A DNA stretch of 64,000 bases from Medicago truncatula (Eukaryota; Streptophyta; Magnoliopsida; Fabales; Fabaceae): assembly GCF_003473485.1 (NCBI RefSeq), contig NC_053043.1, positions 6,272,001 through 6,336,000 of the forward strand. Reading direction: 5' to 3'. A program made the translations under genes and the position numbers. How positions within the stretch are numbered: position 1 is the first letter of the stretch; every line of letters begins with the position of its first letter. Below the pieces are notes generated by a model that saw nothing but the letters and a program-made list of their open reading frames with translations, searched no databases and was not told the DNA's origin. Positions 11,255 through 23,296 of the stretch are shown here, one piece after another.

Positions 11255-14200
11255 ATGGAGCAGAGATTAGCTAATTGTTGGCGGTTGACAGTTAACGAAA
11301 AGAAATTCATTGAAAGTGCTCTTTTATCAGAGCTTCGAGTGGATGGTCGGGGCCCCTTAGATTATCGCAAGTTGAACATTAAATTTGGGAGGGATGATGG
11401 GTCTGCAGAGATCCAATTGGGCGAGACACGTGTGATGAGTTTTGTGAGTGCTCAACTTGTGCAGCCTTACAAAGATAGGCCTAATGAAGGCACACTATCC
11501 ATCTTCACTGAATTCTCTCCCATGGCTGATCCCTCCTTTGAGCCTGGCCGTCCTGGAGAATCTGCCGTTGAGTTAGGACGCATTATAGACCGCGGTTTAC
11601 GGGAAAGCAGAGCCATCGACACTGAATCACTCTGCATTCTTTCTGCCAAACTTGTCTGGGCCATTCGCATTGATATCCACATACTAGACAATGCAGGGTG
11701 TGAATCAGCTTTGCTTTTGTTCTCGTCTTCTTTCTTACCCGACTTGCTAATCTGTTTATCTACAATTAAGGCTAATTATTATTATGTTTTAATTTGTGAA
11801 TAGAAATCTTGTTGATGCTGCAAATATTGCTGCATTGGCATCTCTGAAGACATTCAGAAGGCCTGAATGCTCGTTGGGGGGAGAGGATGGTCAACAAGTT
11901 GTAGTGCATCCTCCTGAGGTTAGCTTCCTCAGTTTAACAGCGTGTCCTTTCACTTATGTTTTCTATTTAGCTTCCGCAACAGTTATCTATAATATGATAT
12001 GTATTGCAGGTGCGCGAGCCACTCCCTTTGATTATACATCATCTTCCAGTTGCGGTCACCTTTGGATTTTTCAGTAATGAAAATCTTGTGGTACAGATCT
12101 CCCTCCCCCCCTCTCTCTCTAATACATGCCTTTCTTTAAATTTGGTATATATACGAGGTAATGATCTTCTGAGTTATATGATGCTCTCTAGGTATTGGAT
12201 CCGACATACCATGAAGAGGCTGTAATGACTGGACGCATGACTGCAACACTTAATGCAAATGGTGATGTTTGTGCAATTCAAAAGCCTGGGGGGCAGGGAG
12301 TCTTTCAGCGGGTTATCATGCATTGCTTGAAACTTGCTCATGTTAAAGCTGGTGATATTACATCGAAGATAAATGATGCAGTGAGTTCTCTTTTTTATGC
12401 CTAAAGATTTGAGGCCCTCACTCTATTTTAATGCTTATGAACAGAACGATGCATCTAGTTTATATCATGTCCCATTTTGTGTTCGGTGTTAAGCTCTGCT
12501 TGTGTGAAATAATGAAACATGTCTTAGTGTTTTCTGCTTATAAGTCTTCTGGTTGGTTTAATTATAGTTACAGTATCGTATGAGTTGCCTTCTGTTTTCT
12601 TTTCATTGCAGTGAAGTGTGCTTTAATATCTTATTTTCTTTTTCTAGATGCTGTTACAAAAATTTTCATGCTTTTTGCGATCTGTCTCAATTGCCATATC
12701 AATTGCGTACGGATTATGGAATGTATATTGTTGGCTAATTTCTTTTGTTGTCTGAATGGATGTAGGTTGAAAAGCACAACAATGAAAGAGCACTACAGAA
12801 GATTAAACGACATTCTTCCTCTGTTGCCGTGGATGTATGTGGGGCCACTGCCACATTAGGGGGAAAACAAAATCAATCACATGGTGATAAAGAAGGTAGT
12901 CATCTAGACCAGTCGAAGCTGAAAGGGGAGACAAATTTTATGGAATGTGATGCCACATCATCAGGACAAGTACAGAGTAGCAAGAAGGATGGAAGCTCAA
13001 AGAATTTTACCGGCGGCCCCTCAAGCTGGTAAGGTGTCAGATTGCCAAGAACTAATAACTTCTGATTTTTTTTGTTGTTCAAATTTTTATAGTCTAGTTG
13101 TTTCTGGTCCCTCTAAGATTGTTATTTATAGCCAATGGATTGATAATATGGAAACCTATATGGCATAAGCATGTTAATAATGTAACAATCATAGTAAGTC
13201 AACTGCTGAAATTAATAATTACTTTTATCTGTCATTTTGGTTCTTCCATTCTTGAGTTTTGTCAATGTTGAGGCAAAACGTATACTTGGTCTTTCACTTC
13301 TCAGGGATCCCTACTCAGAGTGTGTCAATTCGGATCTTCTAAAAGCTTCTCTAGCTTCTCGTGGTAATTGCTTCTCTTTCATCTTCATTATAATCTTTGG
13401 CTGTTATATTGTATTTGATTTAACATTTAAACTGGTCACTCTATTTAGTTGCACTTGGGATTATTTCCTAAATTCTGAAAATTGAAATCATTGCATTGCT
13501 AAGGCCCCTCTCATTTGCTTAGATAAAATTGTCCGATTGGATGTTTTAGAATTATTTGCCACTCATTCTGTTTAGAAGACATTCACTTACACAAACAAAA
13601 CTCTCACAAGCCCCATGTAAAACAATACTCCCTCAGTCCCTCTGTTCCCTTTTAGTTGTCATTTTAAGACTTTTTACACATGATAAAAACTACTTTTCTT
13701 TTTTCCTATAGCACCTTTACTCATTTATTATCCCATTCCATCAATTCTCTCTCTGTAAGAACTAACTAAGGGTTATCTGACAACAATAATTAATGTTGCA
13801 TTGAACTTTGAAAACGATAAGTAAATTGAAACGATTTTTTTCTGCAAATGCGACAACGAAAAAGGAACAAAGGGAGTAATGTAGTGGATGAGATGTGAAT
13901 CATCCATTACTTTTTCACATCCAATCATCCATAAATCTCAACCTGATTCACTATTCTACAAGGGGTTTGTGAGGTTTTTGTTTAAATAGGATGCAACTTT
14001 TATCTTATTGATTTCATTTCTGCGTTTGGTTGGACTTCTTTTTTAGATTTTAGTATTTCATTATAATTTTTTAATAACAGATTGCTTCATATATTTCACA
14101 ATCATTGGTGTATGTATCGCTTCTATGAATTGATTGGTATAATGAGAAGATAGAAATACAAAATTTCACTGATTTGTACTATTGTAAAATGAGCAGGACA

Positions 14201-14396
14201 ATTAACTCCTAGTAAACAAAAGGATTCAAGACATGAGACTAAGCCAGAAGAACCAGTGCAGGAAATCAAGACAGTTTCTGCACCACTTGACACGGCTCTA
14301 ACTGCTGGGCAGAGTAATGAAGGTAAGACTCTGAAGGATGCTGTCAAGCCCAAGAACAAGAGGAAGAAAAAAACATCTACAAATAATGGAAATTAA
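11255..14396 (+). CDS. RRP45: Exosome complex core subunit RRP45 (EXOSC9/CER7 type), 7 coding exons, 449 aa
   Basis: Subunit of the RNase PH-like ring of the RNA exosome, which degrades and processes RNA 3'-5' in nucleus and cytoplasm. Coding exons: 11255-11697, 11804-11918, 12010-12090, 12192-12380, 12766-13028, 13305-13363, 14197-14396; all phases agree and give a 450-codon frame. Residues 1 to about 190 form the first RNase PH subdomain (ELRVDGRG, QPYKDRPNEG, FEPGRPGESAVELGR, DTESLC, DIHILDNAG); exons 3-4 add the C-terminal subdomain (REPLPLIIHHLPVAVTFGFF, DPTYHEEAVMTGRM). Such plant ring subunits generally lack catalysis. The tail is hydrophilic and ends in a lysine-rich KPKNKRKKK stretch, a possible nuclear signal. 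In Arabidopsis one paralogue (CER7) affects cuticular wax through CER3 small-RNA control. The length fits the Arabidopsis proteins (about 440 aa). Intron 6 carries a Stowaway MITE. Confidence 0.96.
13628..13876. mobile_element. Stowaway-like MITE in RRP45 intron 6
   Basis: Ends are CTCCCTCAGTCCCTCTGTTC and its inverted match GGAACAAAGGGAG. It is flanked by TA at 13626-13627 and 13877-13878, the Stowaway (Tc1/mariner) target duplication. Length 249 bp, non-coding. Confidence 0.85.
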
Positions 14397-14424
14397 GTGA
14401 TGAAATGTGCATTCACATTGTTAC

Positions 14425-14650
14425 CGACCATGTATGTTATCTTAGAAAATGTGATCAACGGGGATGAATGCTGTAAAAATTCAATGGATAGTAAAAGATA
14501 GTCTATTACTCTATTTGTATGTGTATTTTGACTAAAGGAAGTGAAGTTTCATTAAATGTGTTCCACAGGGCGCGAAATGTCACTCATGTTAGAGAAACTT
14601 ACCAAATGTGACCAAAACTAATGATTATATCAGAAATTGTTATTGCATTG
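14425..14650 (+). other. RRP45 3' untranslated/downstream region, also present as a diverged copy
   Basis: This stretch just after the RRP45 stop matches 16795-17025 with many substitutions and small gaps; shared words include TATCTTAGAAAATGTGATC and TTTTGACTAAAG. Confidence 0.7.
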
Positions 14651-14897
14651 TTTTATTGAAAGATTTGGTTGTTTGGAAAGATGATTCAATATGATTTTGC
14701 TTAACCCTTCTTTTAAAATTCCTTAGTGTTATAGATAAATTCCTCGCAAACGCTCTCTCAATAACTACTGCTGCGTACATATGCTGTGTGTGATTGTGAG
14801 TAAAAGCAAACAAATTAAAGGTACAGTGTCTGTTAGAAGAGTTCAATGTGTGTAAGAGCAAACAAGTAAGGTACAATGTATCTTAGGGAAAATACTT

Positions 14898-15045
14898 ACT
14901 TGGACACAAGGGTTTGGGCACTAAATTAAGACACATACATAATTGAGAAAAGGTAGAAAGAGAAAATAATTAAATAATATTTATTTTTTATAATGAAATA
15001 AAATGTATTTTTACGTGTGTGTCTAAGTGGTGTGCCCAAAAGCTT
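14898..15045. mobile_element. Foldback MITE-like element
   Basis: Imperfect inverted repeats at both ends: left TTGGGCACTAAATTAAGACA; right, inverted, TTGGGCACACCACTTAGACA. The middle is AT-rich and non-coding. Family and target duplication were not determined. Confidence 0.55.
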
Positions 15046-15150
15046 GTAATCATGCAAGACTTTCTCTGTATACAAATAGGGTTTGACCGTTTGAGAGAGA
15101 AAAGCAAATAAGACGACAAGGGTTTCATAAGTTCTGAATACAAAATGATA

Positions 15151-15434
15151 TTCTCTGTCCCAATTTAAGTGAGTCTTTTGCTCATTTCACACTTATTAAG
15201 AAAAATGAATTAGTGAATGAAAGAGAAAAATGATTTTAAGTGTTCTCGTCAAGTATTGCTTCATTTACCATTATCATAAATGCAAAGTAGAATATATTCA
15301 ATTAAGAGTGATGAAAGTAGTATTAATTAAAGTTAAAATTGAAAAAAAAAGTATTCATATTGCATTGAAAAGTGAAATGAGTCAGTTAATTTAGGATAAT
15401 AATAAAAGACTTACTTATTAAGAAACGGAAAGAG
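15151..15434. mobile_element. Stowaway-like MITE
   Basis: Left end TTCTCTGTCCCAATTTAAGT and an imperfect inverted right end ending in AACGGAAAGAG. TA flanks at 15149-15150 and 15435-15436. Non-coding. Confidence 0.7.
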
Positions 15435-15439
15435 TAATA

Positions 15440-16794
15440 TATACAATGAAATATAAATAGATCAAACTGCGTTTAACTAAGTTACAATCAAAAAAGTTCA
15501 TTAGAGATGGAACTAGTGTTTTACCTTATTGAGTATGTGACACGACCACTTTATTTTTGCCTTCTTCTTTTGCCATTTTCATGCAAGTGATACGGTTTGG
15601 CATCAGCTAACTTTTTAGTATAATTGGAGACAAAAAAAATCAGAACAAAGGGGAGAAAACATAGGAGTGTAAGGCTTGGTTCTTTTCACCATCATCCAAA
15701 TATCTACACAACTACATCTCCCAATATTTTATAACACATTTTTCTCTTAGAATTCTCCCTCGTCCCACAATTTTATTTCTCTAAACGTGAGACACTTTTT
15801 TTTTTTTTTAAAGAACGTGAGACATTTTTTCTTCTTCTTTTTAAGACATTATTTTTAACAACACCAGATAAGCTATAGTTGCGGTTGCGGACACCCCTTT
15901 TTTCTTTCTTTTTTTTTTATTGTTTTTATTCTGTGTTTTAAAAACTAAAATATATGATTTCATTTATTTTAGATATCAATTAAGCTAGTTGCAATGTCGT
16001 ACTAAACATGTGAAAAATATTTTAATATTGTTTAATTTACTTACTCCACTACTTTTTCTAACGCAAAGTAAGTAGTTGAGTAAAATAAATCAGACATTGT
16101 TCATGTATTTTGCACATTTTAAAAACGTAATTCACATTGCAATTAACTTTATTCCTGGTTAAAACAGTTAAAAATATATATTTTAGTTTTTCAAACACAA
16201 TAAAAAAAATAAATTGGGTTGCGAATTGCGATATGTATCTTCTGTGTGGTGTTATTGAATGCTAAAAAAAATAAAGGAAAAGAAATACGGGTCAAATTTT
16301 CATGAAGTTGGATAACAAAAATATTAAAATATCGGGAGGAGGGGGTACAAATTTTGAGTAAAATGTGTTACAAAATATAGAGAAATATATTTATGCAACT
16401 AATTTTTGAAAAGTTGTGTATATTCGTATTATGTTTTTACTTTCTCTTTCGCTTTAGTTTGTGTGATTGTCTCATAAGTTGTTATATTCGAATAACACAA
16501 CTCATTTTTTAAAGTGTGTTATTTGAACAACCAGTTGGGAGACAATTGTTGGGACAACCATAAATTGACAAACAAAAGTAGCTTTCGACACTGAAACTAA
16601 AGCAATAGAGAAAGAAAATAAAAAAAATAATGTGAGTATGAAAGAGAAGGTTGTAACAAAATAGTTGTATAAATATCATTTCTCTTAAAAAAGAAACTAT
16701 TCAAAGAACAATATATGAGTTAAAAGTTCCCAATTTACTAGTAGAAAACATACATACATACATACATATAATTTGATATAATTTGTAGTTTCAT
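15440..16794. other. Intergenic AT-rich DNA with degenerate repeats, no gene seen
   Basis: Inverted short motifs (for example GTTGCGGTTGCGG near 15880 and TTGCGAATTGCG near 16219) suggest old MITE remnants, but boundaries could not be fixed. A CATA tetranucleotide run lies near 16750. Confidence 0.4.
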
Positions 16795-17025
16795 TGTTGT
16801 TGAGCATGTGTATATTATCTTAGAAAATGTGATCTATAGGGAAAAAGGTGTAAATATTCAACTGTCAATGAAAGATGGTCTATTTTTGCATGCCAAAATC
16901 GATTTTGACTAAAGAAAGGGAACCTTTCATGAAATTTTCCCTAGAAGGCACAAAACGTCGCTCTTGTGGTGGAGAGATACTTATTTGTGACCAAACATAA
17001 ATCATAGTAGAAATTGTTAGTGTTG
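16795..17025 (+). repeat. Diverged duplicate of the RRP45 3' downstream region
   Basis: Matches 14425-14650 in the same orientation. No RRP45 coding exon is visible upstream of it, so either only the tail was duplicated or the coding part has been lost. Confidence 0.7.
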
Positions 17026-17483
17026 TTTCCTATTCACTGTTTGTTGGAGATATTTTTTTTGTTATCACGAGGAATCAAACTCATTAGTATTACTTCAAAG
17101 TTTACAACATTCATAAACCCTACAACCATGCACACCAACCACTTGCACTATAGATCTCAGTGGTTTGTTCGAGAGTTTTGGTTGCGTGGAGAGGAAATAT
17201 TGATGATAATTGAAAGATATATAGCGAAATTTATAAATAGTTGTGTTATGGATTATATGAGGACTTGGACCACAAGTTACATCGAACAAAGATTTTGTAA
17301 GACCCCTTAGTATGGATATTAGTGTACATTATTGTGGCTTTTGTGATCTTTGTAACTCTTTGTAAACAGTTACCTCATGTCAAATGCACAAGAAAATGCA
17401 TAGAACAAGAAATTTTTGTAAGAATTAAGAACTCTGATCCTAAGTATAAATATTTGAAAAAATAGTTTTTTACCTCATGTCAA

Positions 17484-17545
17484 ATGTGGAGACTTTTATA
17501 CTAGCTATTTTTCAACAATGTTAAAACATTTAGAATTTACTTAAT
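17484..17545. repeat. Short dispersed repeat, copy 1
   Basis: Shares AAATGTGGAGACTTTTATAC and AAACATTTAGA with 22036-22100 in the same orientation. The two copies bracket the DUF1365 gene. Confidence 0.6.
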
Positions 17546-17699
17546 ACACACTATTAGTACAAGAAAATTAAAAAGTTTTACACATTTCACTATCCAGACA
17601 TATTTCGAGCTAAGTCATGATAGACAATAGTAAAATTCAAACCAGAATACAAATTCAACATACGTGACTACCATCATGTAAACAAATGTTTGCTATTTT

Positions 17700-20600
17700 C
17701 TATGACCATGGCCATTTAGCATCAGTCCATTTAAACCACCGGTGTCTAGGACTTGCTTCATCAGCTAAACAATCCTGGTTGCTTCCTCTTTGTGCACTGA
17801 ATCCACAACACTGCAGTTTTCTATCTCGTATTAAAGCATCGTCCCTGTACGCGGGAATGTTATATCTCGGGTGTTGTATAAATTTCACATTTTGCCACCA
17901 TAATTTTATAGCCTGGAGAACGAATGAACATATTGGGCTCAGTATGTGTCAAACAAAATCAATTGAAAACATAAAGTAATTCCTAAAAAGGTTGATGCTG
18001 TTCCAAAGGCAACATGTCCATTAGAATAAAGGCAGTAAAGTTAGGATGCACTTTTCAATTCAAATGCAAAAATGGCTTGATTAGGCTTAAATGCAGTTTT
18101 AGTTCTCTATTTTGTCTCATACAATTTTGGTCCTATATTTTTAAATCCACGAGTTTGGTCATATGGTTTTCAAAATGGCTGACATTTTTCTTCCATATGC
18201 ATTTGGGTTGATTTTTTATGATTTGATGAGTGAGATGATTGTGTGACAACTACAACGATGACATGAAAATGAGTTATTAAGTGAGAATCCATATAAACAA
18301 TGTTTTATATGAAATTTGGTTGTTTTTGTGATATAGATTAATGTATTTGTGAATTAGAAATTAATTGTTAAGAATTCACCTAAATAGTATTATGTCACAT
18401 ATTGTCACGTAAACATCTCACTTGCTACATCATCAAAATTCAACTCAAAATGTGTAAGTGGGAGAAAAGTTGGTTATTTTGAAAACTGAGAGACAAAAAT
18501 TGTGGATTTAAAAATACAACAAAAACAACAAAATAGAGGAACCAAAAAATGCATTTAAGTCAAATGTCTACACACCAAAGTGTTGTTCTGGTATCTTAAT
18601 GCTTGGGTGACATAGAGTTGGGTGACATTGGTGACATTGGCCAATCACAATGCCACAATGCTTGTGAAAGAGAGAGAAACACAAACATTGTGGCATTGTG
18701 ATTGGCCAATGTCACCCAACTCTATGTCACCCAAGTATTTTCCCTCCCTATCTCAAGCAAAAAAAATTACTTCTCATGGAAGAAAATAATAGTGTCACAC
18801 CAAAATTGTGATTTTAAATTGCTTGCCGAAAATTCATCAGAACATAACATAAATTGCAGTAAATACTTGATCATTTAAAAACACTGTAATAGGAAGGTAA
18901 AGAAAAATTGAAGCTTACATGCCAATATATCCACACAGCAACCTTATGAGGCATCAACCAAAAGAAAACTGCATGATCCGATGCTGATGTCGGGCACAAC
19001 CTTTTGGCTTTCAGACTAGCAGTAAAATAGTTTCCAAACTCAGGGTGATGAACAGAAATTGATATGCTGAGATTTTCTCCAGGATCACTTGCTTTGATAT
19101 TCCAACTCCCAAGCATATCCTGTCATAGTTAAGGTTCAGGGAGATATGCTCACCGATAAAATGCAGAAAAACTATTTTAATTAATTGTCATTTTTATATT
19201 AATTTAAGTTAACTATGTAGAAAAAGCATCTAATGCCAACCATGGTATGTTGTGATGATTCTCATTGATTCAGTTTCCTCAAGTTTGACTCATTACACAA
19301 TGACCAAAATAAGAGGAAAACAAAATATATGGATCGAGCGAAACTGAGGAAGTAACTGTTGTTTTCTCAGAAGATAGATAAAGTTAAAGCACAAATAGCA
19401 ATTTGAACTAAAATGCCCTAAAATCTGCATAGCAAATGGTATAATTTACATACCATAAAAGGACTGACATGCAGCGCTTTGGCTACTAGATCAGAATGCG
19501 GATTGAAAATAAAGGTTACTCTTTCAGCCCATGGTGTATTTGTTACCTGAAACAAACAAAAAACATTGTCATCAGTTTAACAATACTCTATAAACTATTG
19601 GTGGCAATAACCAATAGAAATGAAGAAAGAAAAACAGTTATGAATTATCAAATATCTGAGTTCAAATTACATATCCCACATAAACGTGAAAAATACTACA
19701 AACTGCTTTTCACTCAACAAAGAGAAATCCTAGAAGAAGAAAAAAGAAGCTGATAAAATGGAGCCGAACTTTGTTACCAAAAAAATAAAAACTTTCAACT
19801 TGGTCTCTAAACTATCACTATCTCTCATAGGTGGTCACTGGACTATCAAAATATAATAAATAGTCCATTAACTATTATTAATCCATCAAATTAGTCCCCG
19901 ACTACTTTCAAAATAGGAGAGATACTGATAGTGTAAGAATTAAATTGATTGATTATGAATAGATGAGGGGTTATTTATCACATTTTATAGTTCAGAGACC
20001 AAATAAGAGAGAAAATGATAGCTTAGAAATCAAATCGATGGTTCATTCGTAAAAAAAAAAAAAAAAAACTCAATTCAAGGTTCAAATCTATAGGTAGGCC
20101 TTATTATACTATCTATGTCTCTAAAAATGACGTTCTTGAGAAATTTGTTTATCTTGTTTCATAGGATCTTTTTAAAAAAAAAATCGGGTTATCATGTTAT
20201 TAGACAGCTGTAAGACCGGTCATGTTGTATGGACCATAGTGTTGGATGATGATGAACCAGCACGAGAATAAAATAAGCGTAACAATGATGACGATGTTGT
20301 GATGGAAGTGTGGTAAGACTGGATGGGATAATATTAGATAGAGTTGGGGTAGCACTTATAGTAGAAAAGATAGTGGATAATAGGCTTAGGTGGTTTGGAC
20401 ATGTAGAGAGGAGATATGTAGATTATGTAGTAAGGAGAGGTGATCAAATGGAGGATAGTGGGATCACTGGAGGCAGAGAAAGACCTTAGAAACTATAATA
20501 TAAACATTAGGAAAGATTTAGAGATTAGTGAGTTGGACCGAAATATGGTTTATGATAGAACATTATGGTGTAATTTGATCCATGTAGCCAACCCCACCTA

Positions 20601-21626
20601 GTTGGATAAGGCTTGGTTGTTATTGTTGTTATGTTATCATGTTATAGGTACACAGTTTCTATTGCCGTATACCGGTGACCAATCTCCATCAGGGAACCTG
20701 TTGAGCACACAAGGCGGGTTCTCCCCCTCCCAATCGAACTTTCTTCATACAAGAGTCAAGGATCAAACCCCTGACCACCGGCTTAAGTGGCTCAAGTCCC
20801 TTACCACTTGAACAAATCCACTGTTAGTGATCTTTCTCAAAATTTCTAACTATATTTCTTTATCAAAATACCACACACTAATTAATTATCTCTCGTAAAA
20901 GATAAATTTGGAAAAGCATATTAGTCAATGCTCCCACTATATTCAGCGACAAAGTAGTAATTGATTTGAGCAAGTGAAGCACTAATTATATGTGTAAATT
21001 GAAAAGGTCAGAGAAACTAAGAAAATAGAGCTTAATTAGCACATACCTCAGCAATGCACTTCTTCAAACGTGTATCAGAGTCTTCAACATCATAGCAATA
21101 ATACACACTCAATGGATTCTGTTCATATCCCACACTAGCTGGAATTGTCAACAGCAAACTACAAAATTGAATTCAACAAATTCATCATTTTCAAATTCAA
21201 AAACTTCACAAAATTCACCAACATTTAAATTGAAACGTAAAAATCAAATTTTGCATGGTTCTGTGGGAACCCAATTGACAAAAAGTAAAGAATAAAGAAA
21301 AACACTTACATGGGTCCATTAGTATCGGTAATTTGGCGAGCTTCGTCGGGAGAAAGATGATTGGGAGGCGCGTGAAGTGCACGGTCGAGATCAATAAGCG
21401 CGTAACGAACATTGTATTGAAAGGAATGGTGAACCGGGTGGCGGCGCTGATGGTAGACGGTACCTTCGTAAAGAGATACGGGTTCATCTCCGTCATTGGA
21501 AGAGGATGAAGCGGCGCGTGAGGATACTAAACGGCGGAGTAGCGCGTGAAAAGGAAGGATAAGGGATAGGACAAGAGTGGTGAAGGAAATGGAGACTAGA
21601 GAGCATAGAAGATATATTAATTCCAT
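17700..21626 (-). CDS. DUF1365 family protein, 5 exons, 311 aa
   Basis: Uncharacterised family found in bacteria and plants; in bacteria it often neighbours cyclopropane-fatty-acid-synthase-type and FAD-dependent oxidoreductase genes, so a lipid role is plausible but unproven. Minus-strand exons: 21626-21310, 21158-21047, 19546-19454, 19119-18919, 17912-17700; phases agree and give 311 codons plus stop. Residues 1 to about 32 are hydrophobic (MELIYLLCSLVSISFTTLVL start), a probable membrane anchor or signal, followed by a Ser-rich linker. Family signatures follow: YEGTVYHQRRHPVHHSFQY, YALIDLD, NPLSVYYCYD, PWAERVTF, the HVSPFM junction, and a C-terminus with QHPRYNIPAYRDDALIRD and RHRWFKWTDAKWPW. 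Introns 2 and 4 hold a LINE fragment and a foldback element. Exon 1 has a broken inverted copy near 25.0 kb. Confidence 0.92.
18602..18735. mobile_element. Near-perfect hairpin/foldback element in DUF1365 intron 4
   Basis: Arms 18602-18666 and 18680-18735 are almost exact reverse complements (CTTGGGTGACATAGAGTTGG... against its inverse), separated by about 13 bases. The left arm carries an extra 9-base TGACATTGG duplication. The terminal inverted repeats span nearly the whole element, as in foldback MITEs. No clear target duplication was found. Confidence 0.8.
20202..20640 (+). mobile_element. LINE (L1-type) 3' end fragment in DUF1365 intron 2
   Basis: Translation with frameshifts and stops recovers the C-terminal reverse-transcriptase tail typical of plant L1 LINEs (TAVRPVMLYG..CW, then HENK, GK, and a FGH-like VWTC region). 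It ends in a GTAGCCAACCCCACCTAG... tail and TTG/TTA repeats. It is antisense to the host gene. Related minus-strand fragments are at 31640-31935, 39125-39680 and 51528-52130. Confidence 0.82.
20645..20825. repeat. Dispersed repeat fragment of unknown class
   Basis: A GC-richer stretch containing CAAGGATCAAACCCCTGACC and CTTACCACTTGAACAAATCC, wording that recurs in legume repeats. Boundaries and class are not established. Confidence 0.35.
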
Positions 21627-21699
21627 TACTATTTTTGGTGAAAAGTAAGTTTTTTCCTTGTTGGTGTTTAATTTTGGTCACTTCAGGTTCAAGTTGCTA

Positions 21700-21981
21700 C
21701 TCCCGTTTTAAAGTGAACGTCGTTTTAGTCAACAGTACATATATTAAGAAATGAAATAAAGTAGTCAAATGTCATAGCAATTTTATCAAATTATCCTAAT
21801 CAACTATTGGTTTGTTTTTCATTAAAAAGAAAATAATAATTTGGAAGTAGTGTAACATAATATTAATTGAAAGGTACAGTTGAAAAGAAAAAGTTATTAT
21901 TGCATTGGAAACTAAAAGTGACATTCATTTTAAAACAATTTTTTTGAGTTAAAACGACACTCGTTTTAAAACGGATTGAAG
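21700..21981. mobile_element. Stowaway-like MITE upstream of the DUF1365 gene
   Basis: Left end CTCCCGTTTTAAAGTGAACG and an inverted right end (ACTCGTTTTAAAACGGATTG). TA flanks at 21698-21699 and 21982-21983. It lies within 80 bp upstream of the start codon and may touch the promoter. Confidence 0.75.
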
Positions 21982-22035
21982 TATTTTTCAAGTACTCCAT
22001 TTGATTTGAGTGAAGTCTAGGTAGCACCTATATAA

Positions 22036-22100
22036 AATGTGGAGACTTTTATACCTTGTTTATTATTTTCAACGATCTTCAAACATTTAGAGTTTAATTG
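22036..22100. repeat. Short dispersed repeat, copy 2
   Basis: Same-orientation match to 17484-17545, on the other side of the DUF1365 gene. Confidence 0.6.
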
Positions 22101-22395
22101 TCTTGTAATACCATGCATCAAATCTATTTAAAACAAAGTTCCTCTTAACGAGTGTCCTATAAACATTTTTTAAACAATCTAAAAATAAAAAATTATTTTT
22201 TGAGAAAATCAAATATTTCAATTTCCAATATATTAGTTATATAAATTTTCATAAAAATTTACTATTTAAAGCTTTTAAACAGTGTCTCAGAACATTCGTT
22301 AACATTTCCCTTCAAATAATTACAAATCTAAAATAGAAAGGGAAAATTCTGGATAATCATCAATTTTCATTGACATAGGAGGTTTCATTGGCATA

Positions 22396-23090
22396 GGAGG
22401 TTGAAGCAGAGCCGGCCCTAGAGCATAGGCCGCGAGTGCGACGGCCTAAGGCCTATGCCGGTAGGGGGCCCAAAAAATCTTTAAGGTAAGGAGGTGTATA
22501 TAGAAGTATTTGGATTTCGGGGGATATATATAGAAAAATTCTCTGTAAAGGCTCAAACTTTGACATGATAAAGGAATGGGCTGACATCTGTTAGTATTTT
22601 TGGGCCTTTTAGTGAGATTTTCTATATATATCCCATGTAACACAAATATTTCTATATACACCCTCCTATAAAAAAAATTTGGTTGTTCTTGATAATATGC
22701 TCAAAAATTTATTATCGAAGAAATTGGTGATATTTTTTTAGGCCTTTTGTTCCTAATAATGTGCTTCATTAATATTAAAAATATCTACGATATTTATTAT
22801 CCAAGAAATGAGGATAATTTTCATAACAAAGTAAATTCTATTTTAGTTAAAAATAGGGTGCTAAAATTTCAGTCTACTTCACATGTGCTATTTTTCTCTA
22901 CTTCTACGGTATTTTTATTTTGTTTTGGTGTGTATAAAATATTTAATTTATTTTCAGATGTTGTCTAAAAAAAACATTTATTTTGTAGTGAAAAGTGAAA
23001 TAAAAAAAATAAAATGAAAAGCAAAAAAACACAACAATGAGATAAAAAAATTATGATGCATTATGTAAGGGCCCTTCTAGGAACGGGCTT
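22396..23090. mobile_element. Possible TIR element with a nested MITE
   Basis: A GC-rich left end with AGAGCCGGCCCTAGAG and a right stretch GGGCCCTTCTAGGAACGGGC could be degenerate terminal inverted repeats. The smaller element at 22483-22672 would be nested inside. Weak evidence. Confidence 0.3.
22483..22672. mobile_element. Foldback MITE, 190 bp
   Basis: Long imperfect terminal inverted repeats: left includes GTGTATATAGAAGTATTTGG and GGGATATATATAGAAAA; the right end inverted gives GTGTATATAGAAATATTTGT and GGGATATATATAGAAAA. Non-coding. Confidence 0.75.
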
Positions 23091-23296
23091 GGGTTGAAGA
23101 GCTCACTTCGTGACTTCGTCTCTCCTCTCAAGCTTTTATTCAATACCTCACGCCCCGTATAAGGTTACTTTTTCTTGAGTGAATATAAGGTTACTTTTGT
23201 TTTATCTTAACATTTAAGCATTCGTTTTGCTTATTACTTCATTTTCACATTGAAAAATTCTTCTCCTAACTTGGTCCACACTTTATGTGACACTTA

